Shown: positions 53,773 through 62,149 of the stretch, piece after piece | Position numbering within the stretch: the stretch's first letter is position 1 | How the letters are laid out: each line of letters opens with the position of its first letter | Assembly (NCBI RefSeq): GCF_003852495.1 | Contig: NZ_QAJI01000004.1 | Location: 100,802 to 164,801, forward strand | DNA from: Taibaiella sp. KBW10 | Lineage (GTDB): Bacteria; Bacteroidota; Bacteroidia; Chitinophagales; Chitinophagaceae | DNA: 64,000 bases | Reading direction: 5' to 3' | Translations under genes and position numbers: made by a program | The notes under the pieces: generated by a model | What the model was told of the DNA's origin: nothing | Database searches by the model: none | What the model saw: only the letters and a program-made list of their open reading frames with translations

Positions 53773-56694
53773 CTATTTTTTTAGGATGAATTTTTCGTTC
53801 TGGTTCAAAGAACTACCATTCGTCACGGATAAAATATACATGCCGTCCGCTAATTCAGATAGACCATTGATCATTATTTCCGATACACCGGCATCTACCA
53901 TAAAGGTTCCGCTGCGTAGAATGCTTCCTTTAAGGTTCACAATGTGCCAGTTCAACTGTTCCTGACTCGCTGTGCGGTAACTAATGTTCAGTTTATCGGA
54001 GGTAAGGGTAGGATATACCTTCAGGATATTTACCGAGCCTTGTTCCTTTTTATTCAGTTTGATCACATTGGAATAAGCCGTTTCACCATCCAGTCCTATC
54101 ATTTTCAGGCGATAGTATAACATATTCTCATTACGGAATTCGTCTGTGAAATTGTAGAAAGGCGTATTGTTTGTTGCCAGTGTTCCTGCTTTTTTAAATA
54201 ACCTGCCATCAACACTATATTCAATGTCAAAGGTACGTACCGTCTCAAAATTGATCACCTTCCATTTCAGCGTTGCCTGTTGCTGTGCATTCAGCACACC
54301 ATTGAAACTTTCCAGAGAAATAGGTAAAGATTGACCACACGATGCGGGATCTACTATATAAGAAGCAGAAAACTGATCGCAGGTACCGTAAACTATTTTC
54401 ACTTTATAGGTATCAACGGCTACTGCAGGTACCGGATTAAGGGTATATGCATTTGTTGTGGCACCACTGATCACTACACTATTTTTATGCCAGGTATAGG
54501 TCGCAGAAGGCTCATTTGAAACCGACATCGTAAATGATTGTCCCGGACAAGGAGCGACCGTGCTGGAGTAGGCTAATTTGCGGGGCGCATTACTGAATGA
54601 AGTAGAATACTGCGAACCATTACCACATACATCGGTTAAACGTAAACGATATATATTATTAGGTAATAAATTGTTGAATATACTACTGGTCTGAGGCCCT
54701 GCAACAGCTGTCCAGCTGCCTCCGCTTCCCTGTACATCTAAGCTATATTGGTAACCGCCGCCGCCGCCTTGCGCATTTGCCGCTACGGTAGCTGTACCAT
54801 CGCTACATGCAGACGTAAAGGTAGATTGTGTCAGGGACAGGGGTTGGTTGGCTGTATTGGTATAGACACTATCGACACTACAGGTTGGGTAAGGAAGTAT
54901 GCCCGGGAGTACTCTGATTACTTTGATGGTATAATTACCATTCACCAAGCCCGTAACATCTATAGTGGTAGGCCTGCTTACTGAAGTTGCGGAAAGAAAA
55001 CTGTCTGTTTGATTAGTGGCCGTATTGGTGACAATGGCTCTTAGCGAAGAATAGCCGGCATAAGGATTGTAATTCGTTTCTGAAAGATTAAGTCGGAAGC
55101 CCGACTGTGAAGGCAGGCAGGATAATAAAGGGGAGATTGTATAAGATAATACGGTAGGGCTGATCGTGAGGTTACGGGTAACTGTAGCGCCGCACTGATC
55201 TGTGATTTTAATACTATAAGTGCCCGGTACCATATTATAGCTCAGGTTATAGCCATTTCTTGTCTGGTACCAATAGAAAGAATCGGGTAAATTGCCTCCT
55301 GCCGGTTGGGCGATCACATTGAACTTAATGCTATCCTGTACTCCGGAATAAGTAAGCGCCTGGATACTAAATCCGCTTTTTCCATTACAGGAATAGGCCG
55401 TAAACTGGTTCAGGTTCACATTAATCGCCGGAATAACAGTATTGACCACTATTTTTTCGGTATCGCAGTTACTCGCTAGCCAGATATTTTGCGTGCTGCC
55501 TACGGTAAACGTATCTGTATAGGCACTCCCAGTGGTGTTCAGTGCCGACCAGGTAGCCCCATTGTCTAAAGAAAGCCGGGTATTATAGTAATTATACACA
55601 TTGCCACTCAGGCTGTCTGACGCACGTATTTGGTATATCCTTTCTGTACAGGATAAAGAACTATTGGTCAGTATTATTTTAAGATTGGGCACGACTACAT
55701 TTACTGTATTCTGGTAAATATTGCCACAGGTAGATTTATAACCGTAAGTGATTGAGGCGGGGTAGCTGGTGATGACTTTTGTTTTGCGGACGCTAATCTG
55801 AGCATTCCCCCCTGAGAGGACATAAGTACCGGTAGGTGTAATGGTGTCGGTGATCCCGTTATAGGTAATCCAGAACCGCTCAGATGGGTCAGGTGCTACC
55901 GGTATGGTCACTTTGTTATTCACGGTAACCGTATAATTGAAACTCAGGGAATCACAACCGTAGAAATTATAGCTGTTTCTGTTGGTTGCGAGGACGACAC
56001 TTTCTGTAACGGAATCGATCACTACGGTGGCTGAGGCGAAGGTGCCGCAATCATCATAAACCCGGGTATAATAGGTACCGGCCGGAAGACCGGTGAAAAT
56101 ATTGCTGCTTTGCTGTGGCCGTACATAGTTTGCTACAGGTTCGGTGGCCGTAAGCGTGGGAACCAGGGCATAACGGTATGGTGCAGCCGTATTACCACCG
56201 GTGGCGGTAATGCTGAGGCTTCCGTTACCACAGCTCGATTTGCTTCTTTGTACTGCCTGTGTAATCGATAAGGGGGTTGTACTACTGGCTACGGTAACAC
56301 TTGCAGACACATAGGTGGTAGAAATAACAGTACTGCATATTCTTTGGATGTATACTTTATAGCGCCCTACGGGTACCTGTGTAAAAGTGTCGTTGGCTTG
56401 CCAGGGTTTTACCACAGAAGTATTGCCGGTAGAGTCATATTGTAACTGGTATTCATAAACCGCTCCGGCTACCGGGCTGGTAATCTTAGCAACCACCCGC
56501 CCTTGTCCCTGGCAGGCTGCGGGCGTCGGGGTCACTGTAGCGCCAGTAGGAGCAGGACATTGTGCATTGGTGTCTACGTTAAAAGCAAAACAGGTGATTA
56601 GGCTTAGAAGAAGGCCAATAAAATACTTTTTAAATTTTTTCCTCGATTTTTTAGGTTCAAAAAAGAGTGTTTGTGGCTTTAAATTTTTTTTCAT
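53773..56694 (-). CDS. Large secreted protein with repeated beta domains and T9SS type A sorting domain
   Basis: This 973-residue protein has a long basic n-region (KSRKKFKKYF) before the signal-peptide core and cleavage near VDTNAQ. The passenger is made of successive Ig/PKD-like beta modules, several ending in patterns such as PAGTYYTRVYDDCG, PGTYSIKITDQCG and YRLRLTDVCG, similar to SprB-repeat modules of gliding adhesins. Conserved Cys residues recur in them. The C-terminus is a type A sorting domain (VYPTLTSDKLNISY ... ELADGMYILSVTNG). It is probably surface-displayed and adhesive, which is inferred from architecture. It is convergent with the esterase gene; the AT-rich 56695-56878 upstream holds no clear promoter. 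Confidence 0.8.
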   Translation of the reverse strand: MKKNLKPQTLFFEPKKSRKKFKKYFIGLLLSLITCFAFNVDTNAQCPAPTGATVTPTPAACQGQGRVVAKITSPVAGAVYEYQLQYDSTGNTSVVKPWQANDTFTQVPVGRYKVYIQRICSTVISTTYVSASVTVASSTTPLSITQAVQRSKSSCGNGSLSITATGGNTAAPYRYALVPTLTATEPVANYVRPQQSSNIFTGLPAGTYYTRVYDDCGTFASATVVIDSVTESVVLATNRNSYNFYGCDSLSFNYTVTVNNKVTIPVAPDPSERFWITYNGITDTITPTGTYVLSGGNAQISVRKTKVITSYPASITYGYKSTCGNIYQNTVNVVVPNLKIILTNSSLSCTERIYQIRASDSLSGNVYNYYNTRLSLDNGATWSALNTTGSAYTDTFTVGSTQNIWLASNCDTEKIVVNTVIPAINVNLNQFTAYSCNGKSGFSIQALTYSGVQDSIKFNVIAQPAGGNLPDSFYWYQTRNGYNLSYNMVPGTYSIKITDQCGATVTRNLTISPTVLSYTISPLLSCLPSQSGFRLNLSETNYNPYAGYSSLRAIVTNTATNQTDSFLSATSVSRPTTIDVTGLVNGNYTIKVIRVLPGILPYPTCSVDSVYTNTANQPLSLTQSTFTSACSDGTATVAANAQGGGGGYQYSLDVQGSGGSWTAVAGPQTSSIFNNLLPNNIYRLRLTDVCGNGSQYSTSFSNAPRKLAYSSTVAPCPGQSFTMSVSNEPSATYTWHKNSVVISGATTNAYTLNPVPAVAVDTYKVKIVYGTCDQFSASYIVDPASCGQSLPISLESFNGVLNAQQQATLKWKVINFETVRTFDIEYSVDGRLFKKAGTLATNNTPFYNFTDEFRNENMLYYRLKMIGLDGETAYSNVIKLNKKEQGSVNILKVYPTLTSDKLNISYRTASQEQLNWHIVNLKGSILRSGTFMVDAGVSEIMINGLSELADGMYILSVTNGSSLNQNEKFILKK

Positions 56695-56878
56695 TTTTCG
56701 TGTTTAATTGGTATGTTCACACCTTTGTTTGTAAAAAATATTTAATATGAATTTCCGTGTAAAGCGCAATATTATATATAATTTAATATTTTAACTATAA
56801 AATATGTTCCATTAACTTTATGTTAGTATGACCAGTTTGGGTGTTGTATGTCATTAATAATGAGGAATAATATACTAT

Positions 56879-58084
56879 ATGAAATTAAAATCAAGTGAAC
56901 CTTTCTGGATTGTGAAAAATGGCATCCTTAATGCATACCCTTCTTTGAGAAAAGATATCAAAACGGATGTATTGATTGTGGGTGGTGGTATTACCGGAAG
57001 CCTTATCGCGCATCAATGTATTAAAGACGGTTATCGTACCGTTGTAGCAGATCGCCGGGAAATTGCTCATGGCAGTACTTCTGCCTCTACGGCTATGCTG
57101 CAATATGAAATCGATACGCCTTTGTATCAGTTGATAGCACAAATAGGAGAGAAGGCCGCGGTTGCGAGTTATAAAGCTTGCTTTGAGTCTATTGATATTT
57201 TAGCACAGTTGGCTAAAGAGATTGGTTCTGATTGTGGGTTCAAAAAAAAGGATTCTTTATATTTTGCCGCCTATAAAAAAGATGTACCCTGGTTAAAAAA
57301 AGAATTTGACGCCCGGAAGGCGCATCAGTTTCCTGTTACCTGGCTAGAGCAGGAGGACGTTGCCGCAAAATTTAAATTAGAACATACTTACGGCGGTATT
57401 TTGTCTGATCAGGGGGCAAGCATGGATGTGTTTCGGATGGCACATGACCTGTTGGCCTACAACCACAAAAAAGGCTTGGAGGTATATGATAAAACCGATA
57501 TTGAGAAAGTGCAACACCAGAAAAACGGTATTGTGGCCACCACGGAATATGGGAATAAGATTAAGGCGGCTAAGATCATTTACTGTAATGGTTATGAAAG
57601 CACGGAGATCATTAAAGAGCAATTTGTAGATCTATTGTCCACCTATGCGATTGTAGGAGAGCAATGTGCCGGCGATCAGCAACATTTGGAAAATACCCTG
57701 TTTTGGAATACAGCCGACCCATATCTTTATATGCGTACGACGGAAGATAACCGTCTTTTGATCGGCGGCGAAGATGAAAGCTTTGTAAATCCGGAAAAGA
57801 GAGACCATTTATTACCTTATAAAGCGAAAAGACTAGCGCAAAAGCTGGAGCGATTACTGCCCGGTTATGATCTGAGGCGGGATTTTATGTGGGCAGGAAC
57901 CTTTGGTGCGACTAAGGACGGTTTACCCTACATTGGAAAACATCCTGATTTTAAAAATGCTTATTTTGTTTTGGGCTTTGGCGGCAACGGGATTACCTTT
58001 TCGGTGATCGGTATGGATATGGTCTCCTGTTTTCTTCAGGGAAAGCAACACAAATTATCTCCCTATTTTAAATTTGGGCGATAA
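56879..58084 (+). CDS. FAD-dependent oxidoreductase (DAO family)
   Basis: This 401-residue protein has the dinucleotide-binding DVLIVGGGITGSLIAHQC, a second FAD contact at RREIAHGSTSAST and the C-terminal DGLPYIGKHPDFKNAYFVLGF and GGNGITFSVIG. It belongs to the D-amino-acid oxidase/glycine oxidase superfamily, flavoenzymes that oxidise C-N bonds of amino acids or amines. There is no signal peptide. The specific substrate is unknown. It stands 89 nt before the copper-handling cluster and is probably unrelated to it. Confidence 0.87.
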   Translation: MKLKSSEPFWIVKNGILNAYPSLRKDIKTDVLIVGGGITGSLIAHQCIKDGYRTVVADRREIAHGSTSASTAMLQYEIDTPLYQLIAQIGEKAAVASYKACFESIDILAQLAKEIGSDCGFKKKDSLYFAAYKKDVPWLKKEFDARKAHQFPVTWLEQEDVAAKFKLEHTYGGILSDQGASMDVFRMAHDLLAYNHKKGLEVYDKTDIEKVQHQKNGIVATTEYGNKIKAAKIIYCNGYESTEIIKEQFVDLLSTYAIVGEQCAGDQQHLENTLFWNTADPYLYMRTTEDNRLLIGGEDESFVNPEKRDHLLPYKAKRLAQKLERLLPGYDLRRDFMWAGTFGATKDGLPYIGKHPDFKNAYFVLGFGGNGITFSVIGMDMVSCFLQGKQHKLSPYFKFGR

Positions 58085-58135
58085 AGGTATTGTGAAGGCA
58101 TTTTTATTAAGAACATTTTAGGATAAAAAATATAC

Positions 58136-58162
58136 AGTAGTATAAAATAAGTACTACTTTTG
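58136..58162 (+). promoter_or_regulatory. Dyad overlapping the -7 box of the copper cluster
   Basis: AGTAGTA (58136-58142) and TACTACT (58152-58158) form a perfect 7-bp inverted repeat with a 9-nt spacer. TACTTTTG (58155-58162) fits TAnnTTTG and starts inside the right arm, 11 nt before the ATG at 58174. A metal-responsive repressor bound here would block transcription; no regulator gene is adjacent. The -33 is not recognisable. Confidence 0.45.
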
Positions 58163-58173
58163 GTGCATCTGTA

Positions 58174-58554
58174 ATGTTTAAAAAAATTTACATATTATCC
58201 CTGCTTTTTGTGTTAGGCCTCTTTTTGTTGCCGGCACTAAGCTTTGCTTGTGGACAAACACAACAGAAATCCTGTTGTGCGCAAAAGTCTTCTGCAGCAA
58301 AAGGGCATAAAAAGGATTGTTGTAAAGGGAAGCATCACAAACAACAAAAAAAGGATTGTGCTGGTGATTGCAAACATAATTCCTGTCAATGCTCTGCATC
58401 TTCAAGGGTAAACTTTGTTTCATTTGTGTTTAAAGCACTGCCTTCGCCCGATAGTTGGGCCTTAGCAGCCGCTGCAGATAAGCAGTTTCACTATAACGAA
58501 ACCTACCTTTCTTCGGGTTTCTATTCCATTTGGCTACCGCCTAAAATAGGTTAA
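58174..58554 (+). CDS. Small exported Cys/His/Lys-rich protein, probably metal-binding
   Basis: This 126-residue protein has a signal peptide (MFKKIYILSLLFVLGLFLLP, cleavage near SFA). The next 50 residues hold nine Cys, several His and many Lys (KSCCAQKSSAAKGHKKDCC, DCAGDCKHNSCQC), like a small metallothionein. The end reads SSGFYSIWLPPKIG, a conserved-looking tail. Its place 106 nt before an HMA/DUF3347 gene and a multicopper oxidase points to copper or another soft metal. I know no characterised homologue; metal binding is inferred from composition. Confidence 0.65.
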   Translation: MFKKIYILSLLFVLGLFLLPALSFACGQTQQKSCCAQKSSAAKGHKKDCCKGKHHKQQKKDCAGDCKHNSCQCSASSRVNFVSFVFKALPSPDSWALAAAADKQFHYNETYLSSGFYSIWLPPKIG

Positions 58555-58660
58555 TATAGATAAGGACAGCCCATGGTCTGTCTTGTTGTGATGTTGTTGG
58601 TAATCATTTTACCGCTTCATCTGTTCTATTATATTTTCCTTAATTTCAAAAAAATAAACA

Positions 58661-59530
58661 ATGAAATCGATATCCAAAATATTGATGATAGTAATCTCAT
58701 TACTATCCTATACTGCCTGTACGGCACAAATCAAAAATAGCACAACTACAACTGTTGCTATCTCCGGAAATTGCGATATGTGTAAAGCCACTATAGAAAA
58801 GGCCGGCAATGATAAAAATATGGCTAAAGTAGATTGGAATAAAGACACTAAAAAAGCCAGCATTACTTATGATGCGAAGAAAACAACGCTGGATGTGGTT
58901 TTGAAAAAAATCGCCCTTGCCGGATATGATAATGAGCAGTTTGTTGCGCCGGATGAAGTTTATGCCCAATTACCCGGATGTTGTCAATACGAGCGTGCTA
59001 AGAAAACAGCGGTGGTTGAAAAGCACTCCCAAAGCCATGATAAGGGAGCCGCACACGATCATAGCCAACACGATGGAACCACAGCCCCGGCAGAAACGAA
59101 CGAATTAAAACCGGTCTTTGATCGCTACTTTATGCTTAAAGATGCCTTGGTGAAATCCGACGGAGCAACAGCAGCGACAAAAGCGAAAGAGTTTATCAGC
59201 ACGATTAATGCAGTGCAAATGGAAAAGCTGGCAACGAAAGAACATACCGTTTGGATGAGCGTGATGAAAAAACTGAGCGGAGCAGCTACACTGATTGCAG
59301 AAACCAAAAATATAGCTAAACAGAGAAATGCCTTCAGTAATTTATCCAAAGATATGTATACACTGATCGCAGCTGCGCCTCAGACGGCCCCTGTATATTA
59401 TCAGCATTGCCCTATGTACGATGATGGAAAAGGTGCCCATTGGCTGAGCAAGGAAGATGCCGTAAAAAATCCTTATTACGGAGCCACCATGCTTACCTGC
59501 GGTAAAACGGTAGAAACAATCTCGAAATAA
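58661..59530 (+). CDS. Envelope HMA-domain plus DUF3347 copper-handling protein
   Basis: This 289-residue protein has a signal peptide with a possible lipidation Cys20 (SYTAC), an HMA domain with the metal-binding GNCDMCKATIEKAG, a His-rich linker (HSQSHDKGAAHDHSQH) and a DUF3347 domain (about 145-285) with QHCPMYDDGKGAHWLS and a late MLTCGKTVE. DUF3347 is common in Bacteroidota copper and efflux proteins, and the HCPM motif may bind Cu(I) through Cys and Met. It is likely a periplasmic copper sink or delivery protein for the following oxidase. The roles are inferred from motifs and neighbours. Confidence 0.8.
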   Translation: MKSISKILMIVISLLSYTACTAQIKNSTTTTVAISGNCDMCKATIEKAGNDKNMAKVDWNKDTKKASITYDAKKTTLDVVLKKIALAGYDNEQFVAPDEVYAQLPGCCQYERAKKTAVVEKHSQSHDKGAAHDHSQHDGTTAPAETNELKPVFDRYFMLKDALVKSDGATAATKAKEFISTINAVQMEKLATKEHTVWMSVMKKLSGAATLIAETKNIAKQRNAFSNLSKDMYTLIAAAPQTAPVYYQHCPMYDDGKGAHWLSKEDAVKNPYYGATMLTCGKTVETISK

Positions 59531-59539
59531 TGGTGTATG

Positions 59540-59679
59540 CCCCGGTGGCTTCTGTAAAAATTACTTTTAACAGCACCCATCGGGGTAAATTACCCATGCT
59601 TTTGCTTTGTAACTGACTTTAGCAATAGCAAAAGCTTGGGCTTTCCACAACCGCATAATATAAGGATGTGTGCGGTTGT
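59540..59679 (+). promoter_or_regulatory. Hairpin-rich leader upstream of the multicopper oxidase gene
   Basis: Three inverted repeats stand in a row: CCCCG (59540-59544) with CGGGG (59581-59585); a 14-nt arm pair with one mismatch (59593-59606 with 59627-59640); and ACAACCGCA (59647-59655) with TGCGGTTGT (59671-59679). None has a T-tract. The last ends 36 nt before the oxidase ATG at 59716. Confidence 0.5.
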
Positions 59680-59715
59680 ATACCATATTACATACACTCA
59701 AATGAATTACATCAA

Positions 59716-61995
59716 ATGATTATTAAACAATCTATATATAAAGGAATAGGGCTGTTGGTAGCCTTATTATTAGGCCATCCCCCCAATGTATCGGCTCAAA
59801 AAGTAGTCCGTTACGACTTGTATGTCAAGGATACGATGGTCAACTATACCGGAAAAGAAAAAAGAGCGATAGCGGTAAACGGGCAGATTCCAATGCCTAC
59901 CCTAACGTTTACAGAAGGAGACACCGCCGAGATATGGGTGCATAATCAATTAAATGAAAGTACCTCACTGCACTGGCATGGTTTGTTTTTGCCCAATAAA
60001 GAGGATGGAGTGCCCAACCTGACCCAAATGCCCATCGCTCCCGGTACCACACATGTGTACCGGTTTCCCATTATCCAGCAGGGTACCCACTGGTACCACA
60101 GCCATAGCGGCTTGCAGGAGCAGATAGGGATGTATGGTAATTTTGTGATGAACAAAAAAGCGGATGCCCTAAATATACGTAAGGGTATTGATGATCTGCC
60201 CACACTTCCGGTAGTCTTAAGTGAATGGACGGACCTGAAGCCGGAGAATGTACATCGTATGCTGCACAATGCCAATGACTGGTCTGCTCTAAAGAAAAAT
60301 GCCGTACAGAGCTATGCCGAAGCGGCAAAAGCGGGGCACCTAAATACCAAATTTAAAAATGAATGGAAACGTATGCTGGCCATGGATGTGAGCGATGTGT
60401 ACTACAATAAAATATTCATGAACGGGCAATCCGAGTCTTCCTTTTCGGCCCATCAGGGAAAAGTCTTAAAAGCGGGTGACAAAGTCCGTTTGCGGATTTC
60501 AAATGGGGGGGCATCTTCTTACTTCTGGCTGCGGTATGCCGGTGGGAAAATGACCGTTGTCGCAACAGATGGTAATGATATAGCACCTGTGGAAGTCGAC
60601 CGTTTGATTATTGCCGTTTCTGAGACCTATGATATTGTACTGACCATTCCGGAAGAGGGTATGGCGTATGAATTACTGGCGACCACAGAAGACCGTACCA
60701 ATTCGGCTTCTTTATACATTGGTGCGGGCCGTAAACAGCTCATTGCACCCTTGCCAAGGCTTAAATACTTTGAAGGTATGAAGATGATGAATGGCATGAT
60801 GAAGATGAACGGAAACCTGGATGATATGGGCATGAAGATGAGTCTTAATAAGATGGATATGAATGTGGTGATGTATCCCGAAATTACCGGAGCAGCCCCT
60901 AAGAAAGGTGATAAAAAGAAGATGGATATGGCCTCCGGTGCGCACAGTATGGATGATCAATACAACAGCAATGCGCTCTCTGATATCGTAACCCTGAACT
61001 ATGCGATGATGAAGGCTACGGAACCAACAACCCTTCCGGAAGCGCCTACCAGAACCTTGCAATTTGAACTGACGGGTAATATGAACCGGTATGTATGGAG
61101 TATGAATAACAAAGTCATCTCAGAAACGGACAAAATCCTGGTTAAAAAAGGAGAAAACCTGCGGTTGGTTATTTATAATAATTCCATGATGCGCCATCCC
61201 ATGCACCTGCACGGGCATGATTTCCGGGTGGTGAATGGCCAGGGGGCTTATGCACCTTTGAAAAATGTGATCGATATCATGCCAATGGAAACGGATACCC
61301 TGGAGTTTAATGCCAATGTAGAAGGGGACTGGTTTTTTCACTGTCATATCTTATACCATATGATGAGCGGTATGGGCAGGATCTTTACCTATGAAAACCA
61401 GGCAGCGAATCCTTTAATTCCCAATCCTAAATTGGCTAAACGAATGTTATACGCCGATGACCGGATGCCACATTTTATGATCGAAAATGATTTTGCCAGT
61501 AATGGCAATGACGGGATGATGATGATCCAGAATACCCGATGGAGTGTGGGTACAGAATGGCGATTGGGTTATCATGCGATGCATGGTTATGAAACAGAGA
61601 CCCATATTGGCCGCTATATTGGCAAGATGCAATGGCTGATGCCCTTTATCGGCTTTGATTGGCGCTACCGGAAAATGGGGCATGGAGAGGTCGAAAAGAA
61701 TCTCTTTGGTCAGAAAAATACAAAAGACAACCGTGCCCAGTTGAGTTTGGGTGTGGAGTATACCTTACCGATGTTGATCCGCTTTCAGACCGAAGTATAC
61801 CAGGATGGTAACCTACGGCTGCAGCTCATGCGTGAAGATATTCCCATAGCCAAAAGGCTGCGCATGAGTTTTATGGTGAACACTGATATGGAATATATGG
61901 GCGGCTTTAAATATATCTTGAACCGTAATTTTGCCCTATCAGCACACTATGATAGTGATATGGGTTTTGGTGCAGGATTTACACTAGGCTACTAA
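59716..61995 (+). CDS. CopA-type multicopper oxidase fused to a CopB-like outer-membrane barrel
   Basis: From the ATG at 59716 (an extension to 59668 is rejected) the protein has 759 residues with a signal peptide ending near NVSAQ. The cupredoxin copper ligands are complete: H86-W-H, HWYHSH at 125-130, HPMHLHGH from 494 and HCHILYHMM from 542. A Met-rich insert (about 355-405, e.g. MKMMNGMMKMNGNLDDMGMKM) is like the copper-binding loops of CueO/CopA. After the cupredoxin part, about 180 residues (WSVGTEWRLGYHAMHGYE ... YMGGFKYILNRNFALSAHYD) resemble the CopB barrel and end GFTLGY. It probably oxidises Cu(I) while held at the outer membrane. The fusion and location are inferred; the oxidase call is firm. 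Confidence 0.9.
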   Translation: MIIKQSIYKGIGLLVALLLGHPPNVSAQKVVRYDLYVKDTMVNYTGKEKRAIAVNGQIPMPTLTFTEGDTAEIWVHNQLNESTSLHWHGLFLPNKEDGVPNLTQMPIAPGTTHVYRFPIIQQGTHWYHSHSGLQEQIGMYGNFVMNKKADALNIRKGIDDLPTLPVVLSEWTDLKPENVHRMLHNANDWSALKKNAVQSYAEAAKAGHLNTKFKNEWKRMLAMDVSDVYYNKIFMNGQSESSFSAHQGKVLKAGDKVRLRISNGGASSYFWLRYAGGKMTVVATDGNDIAPVEVDRLIIAVSETYDIVLTIPEEGMAYELLATTEDRTNSASLYIGAGRKQLIAPLPRLKYFEGMKMMNGMMKMNGNLDDMGMKMSLNKMDMNVVMYPEITGAAPKKGDKKKMDMASGAHSMDDQYNSNALSDIVTLNYAMMKATEPTTLPEAPTRTLQFELTGNMNRYVWSMNNKVISETDKILVKKGENLRLVIYNNSMMRHPMHLHGHDFRVVNGQGAYAPLKNVIDIMPMETDTLEFNANVEGDWFFHCHILYHMMSGMGRIFTYENQAANPLIPNPKLAKRMLYADDRMPHFMIENDFASNGNDGMMMIQNTRWSVGTEWRLGYHAMHGYETETHIGRYIGKMQWLMPFIGFDWRYRKMGHGEVEKNLFGQKNTKDNRAQLSLGVEYTLPMLIRFQTEVYQDGNLRLQLMREDIPIAKRLRMSFMVNTDMEYMGGFKYILNRNFALSAHYDSDMGFGAGFTLGY

Positions 61996-62054
61996 AAAGA
62001 ATCTATGTTTTTACAATAATGTGATCGAAGAGCATTCTTTTGTATCAATAAAGC

Positions 62055-62082
62055 AACAGGGCCGTTTAAGAGCGGCCCTGTT
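62055..62082 (+). terminator. Terminator of the multicopper oxidase gene
   Basis: A 10-bp GC-rich stem (62055-62064 with 62073-62082) and 8-nt loop end in TTT. It begins 60 nt after the oxidase stop and lies inside the falsely extended frame of the next gene. Confidence 0.75.
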
Positions 62083-62097
62083 TGCTTACAGAAATAG

Positions 62098-62130
62098 TTT
62101 CTATAAATATTTTCAGGATGATTATATTTG
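62098..62130 (+). promoter_or_regulatory. Promoter of the SGNH/PKD cargo gene
   Basis: TTTC (62098-62101), a 21-nt spacer and TATATTTG (62123-62130) match the consensus with one -33 mismatch. The ATG at 62150 is 20 nt downstream, which supports it over longer frames starting at 62021. Confidence 0.65.
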
Positions 62131-62149
62131 CGAAAACCAAATACATCTT

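Noticed and set aside
53773..56694. Tandem DNA repeats in the large secreted protein gene
   Set aside because: The protein modules are alike in pattern only; the DNA does not show direct repeats that would count as a repeat element.
62021..62149. 43-residue extension of the SGNH cargo gene
   Set aside because: It crosses the oxidase terminator and the gene's own promoter and would bury the signal peptide.
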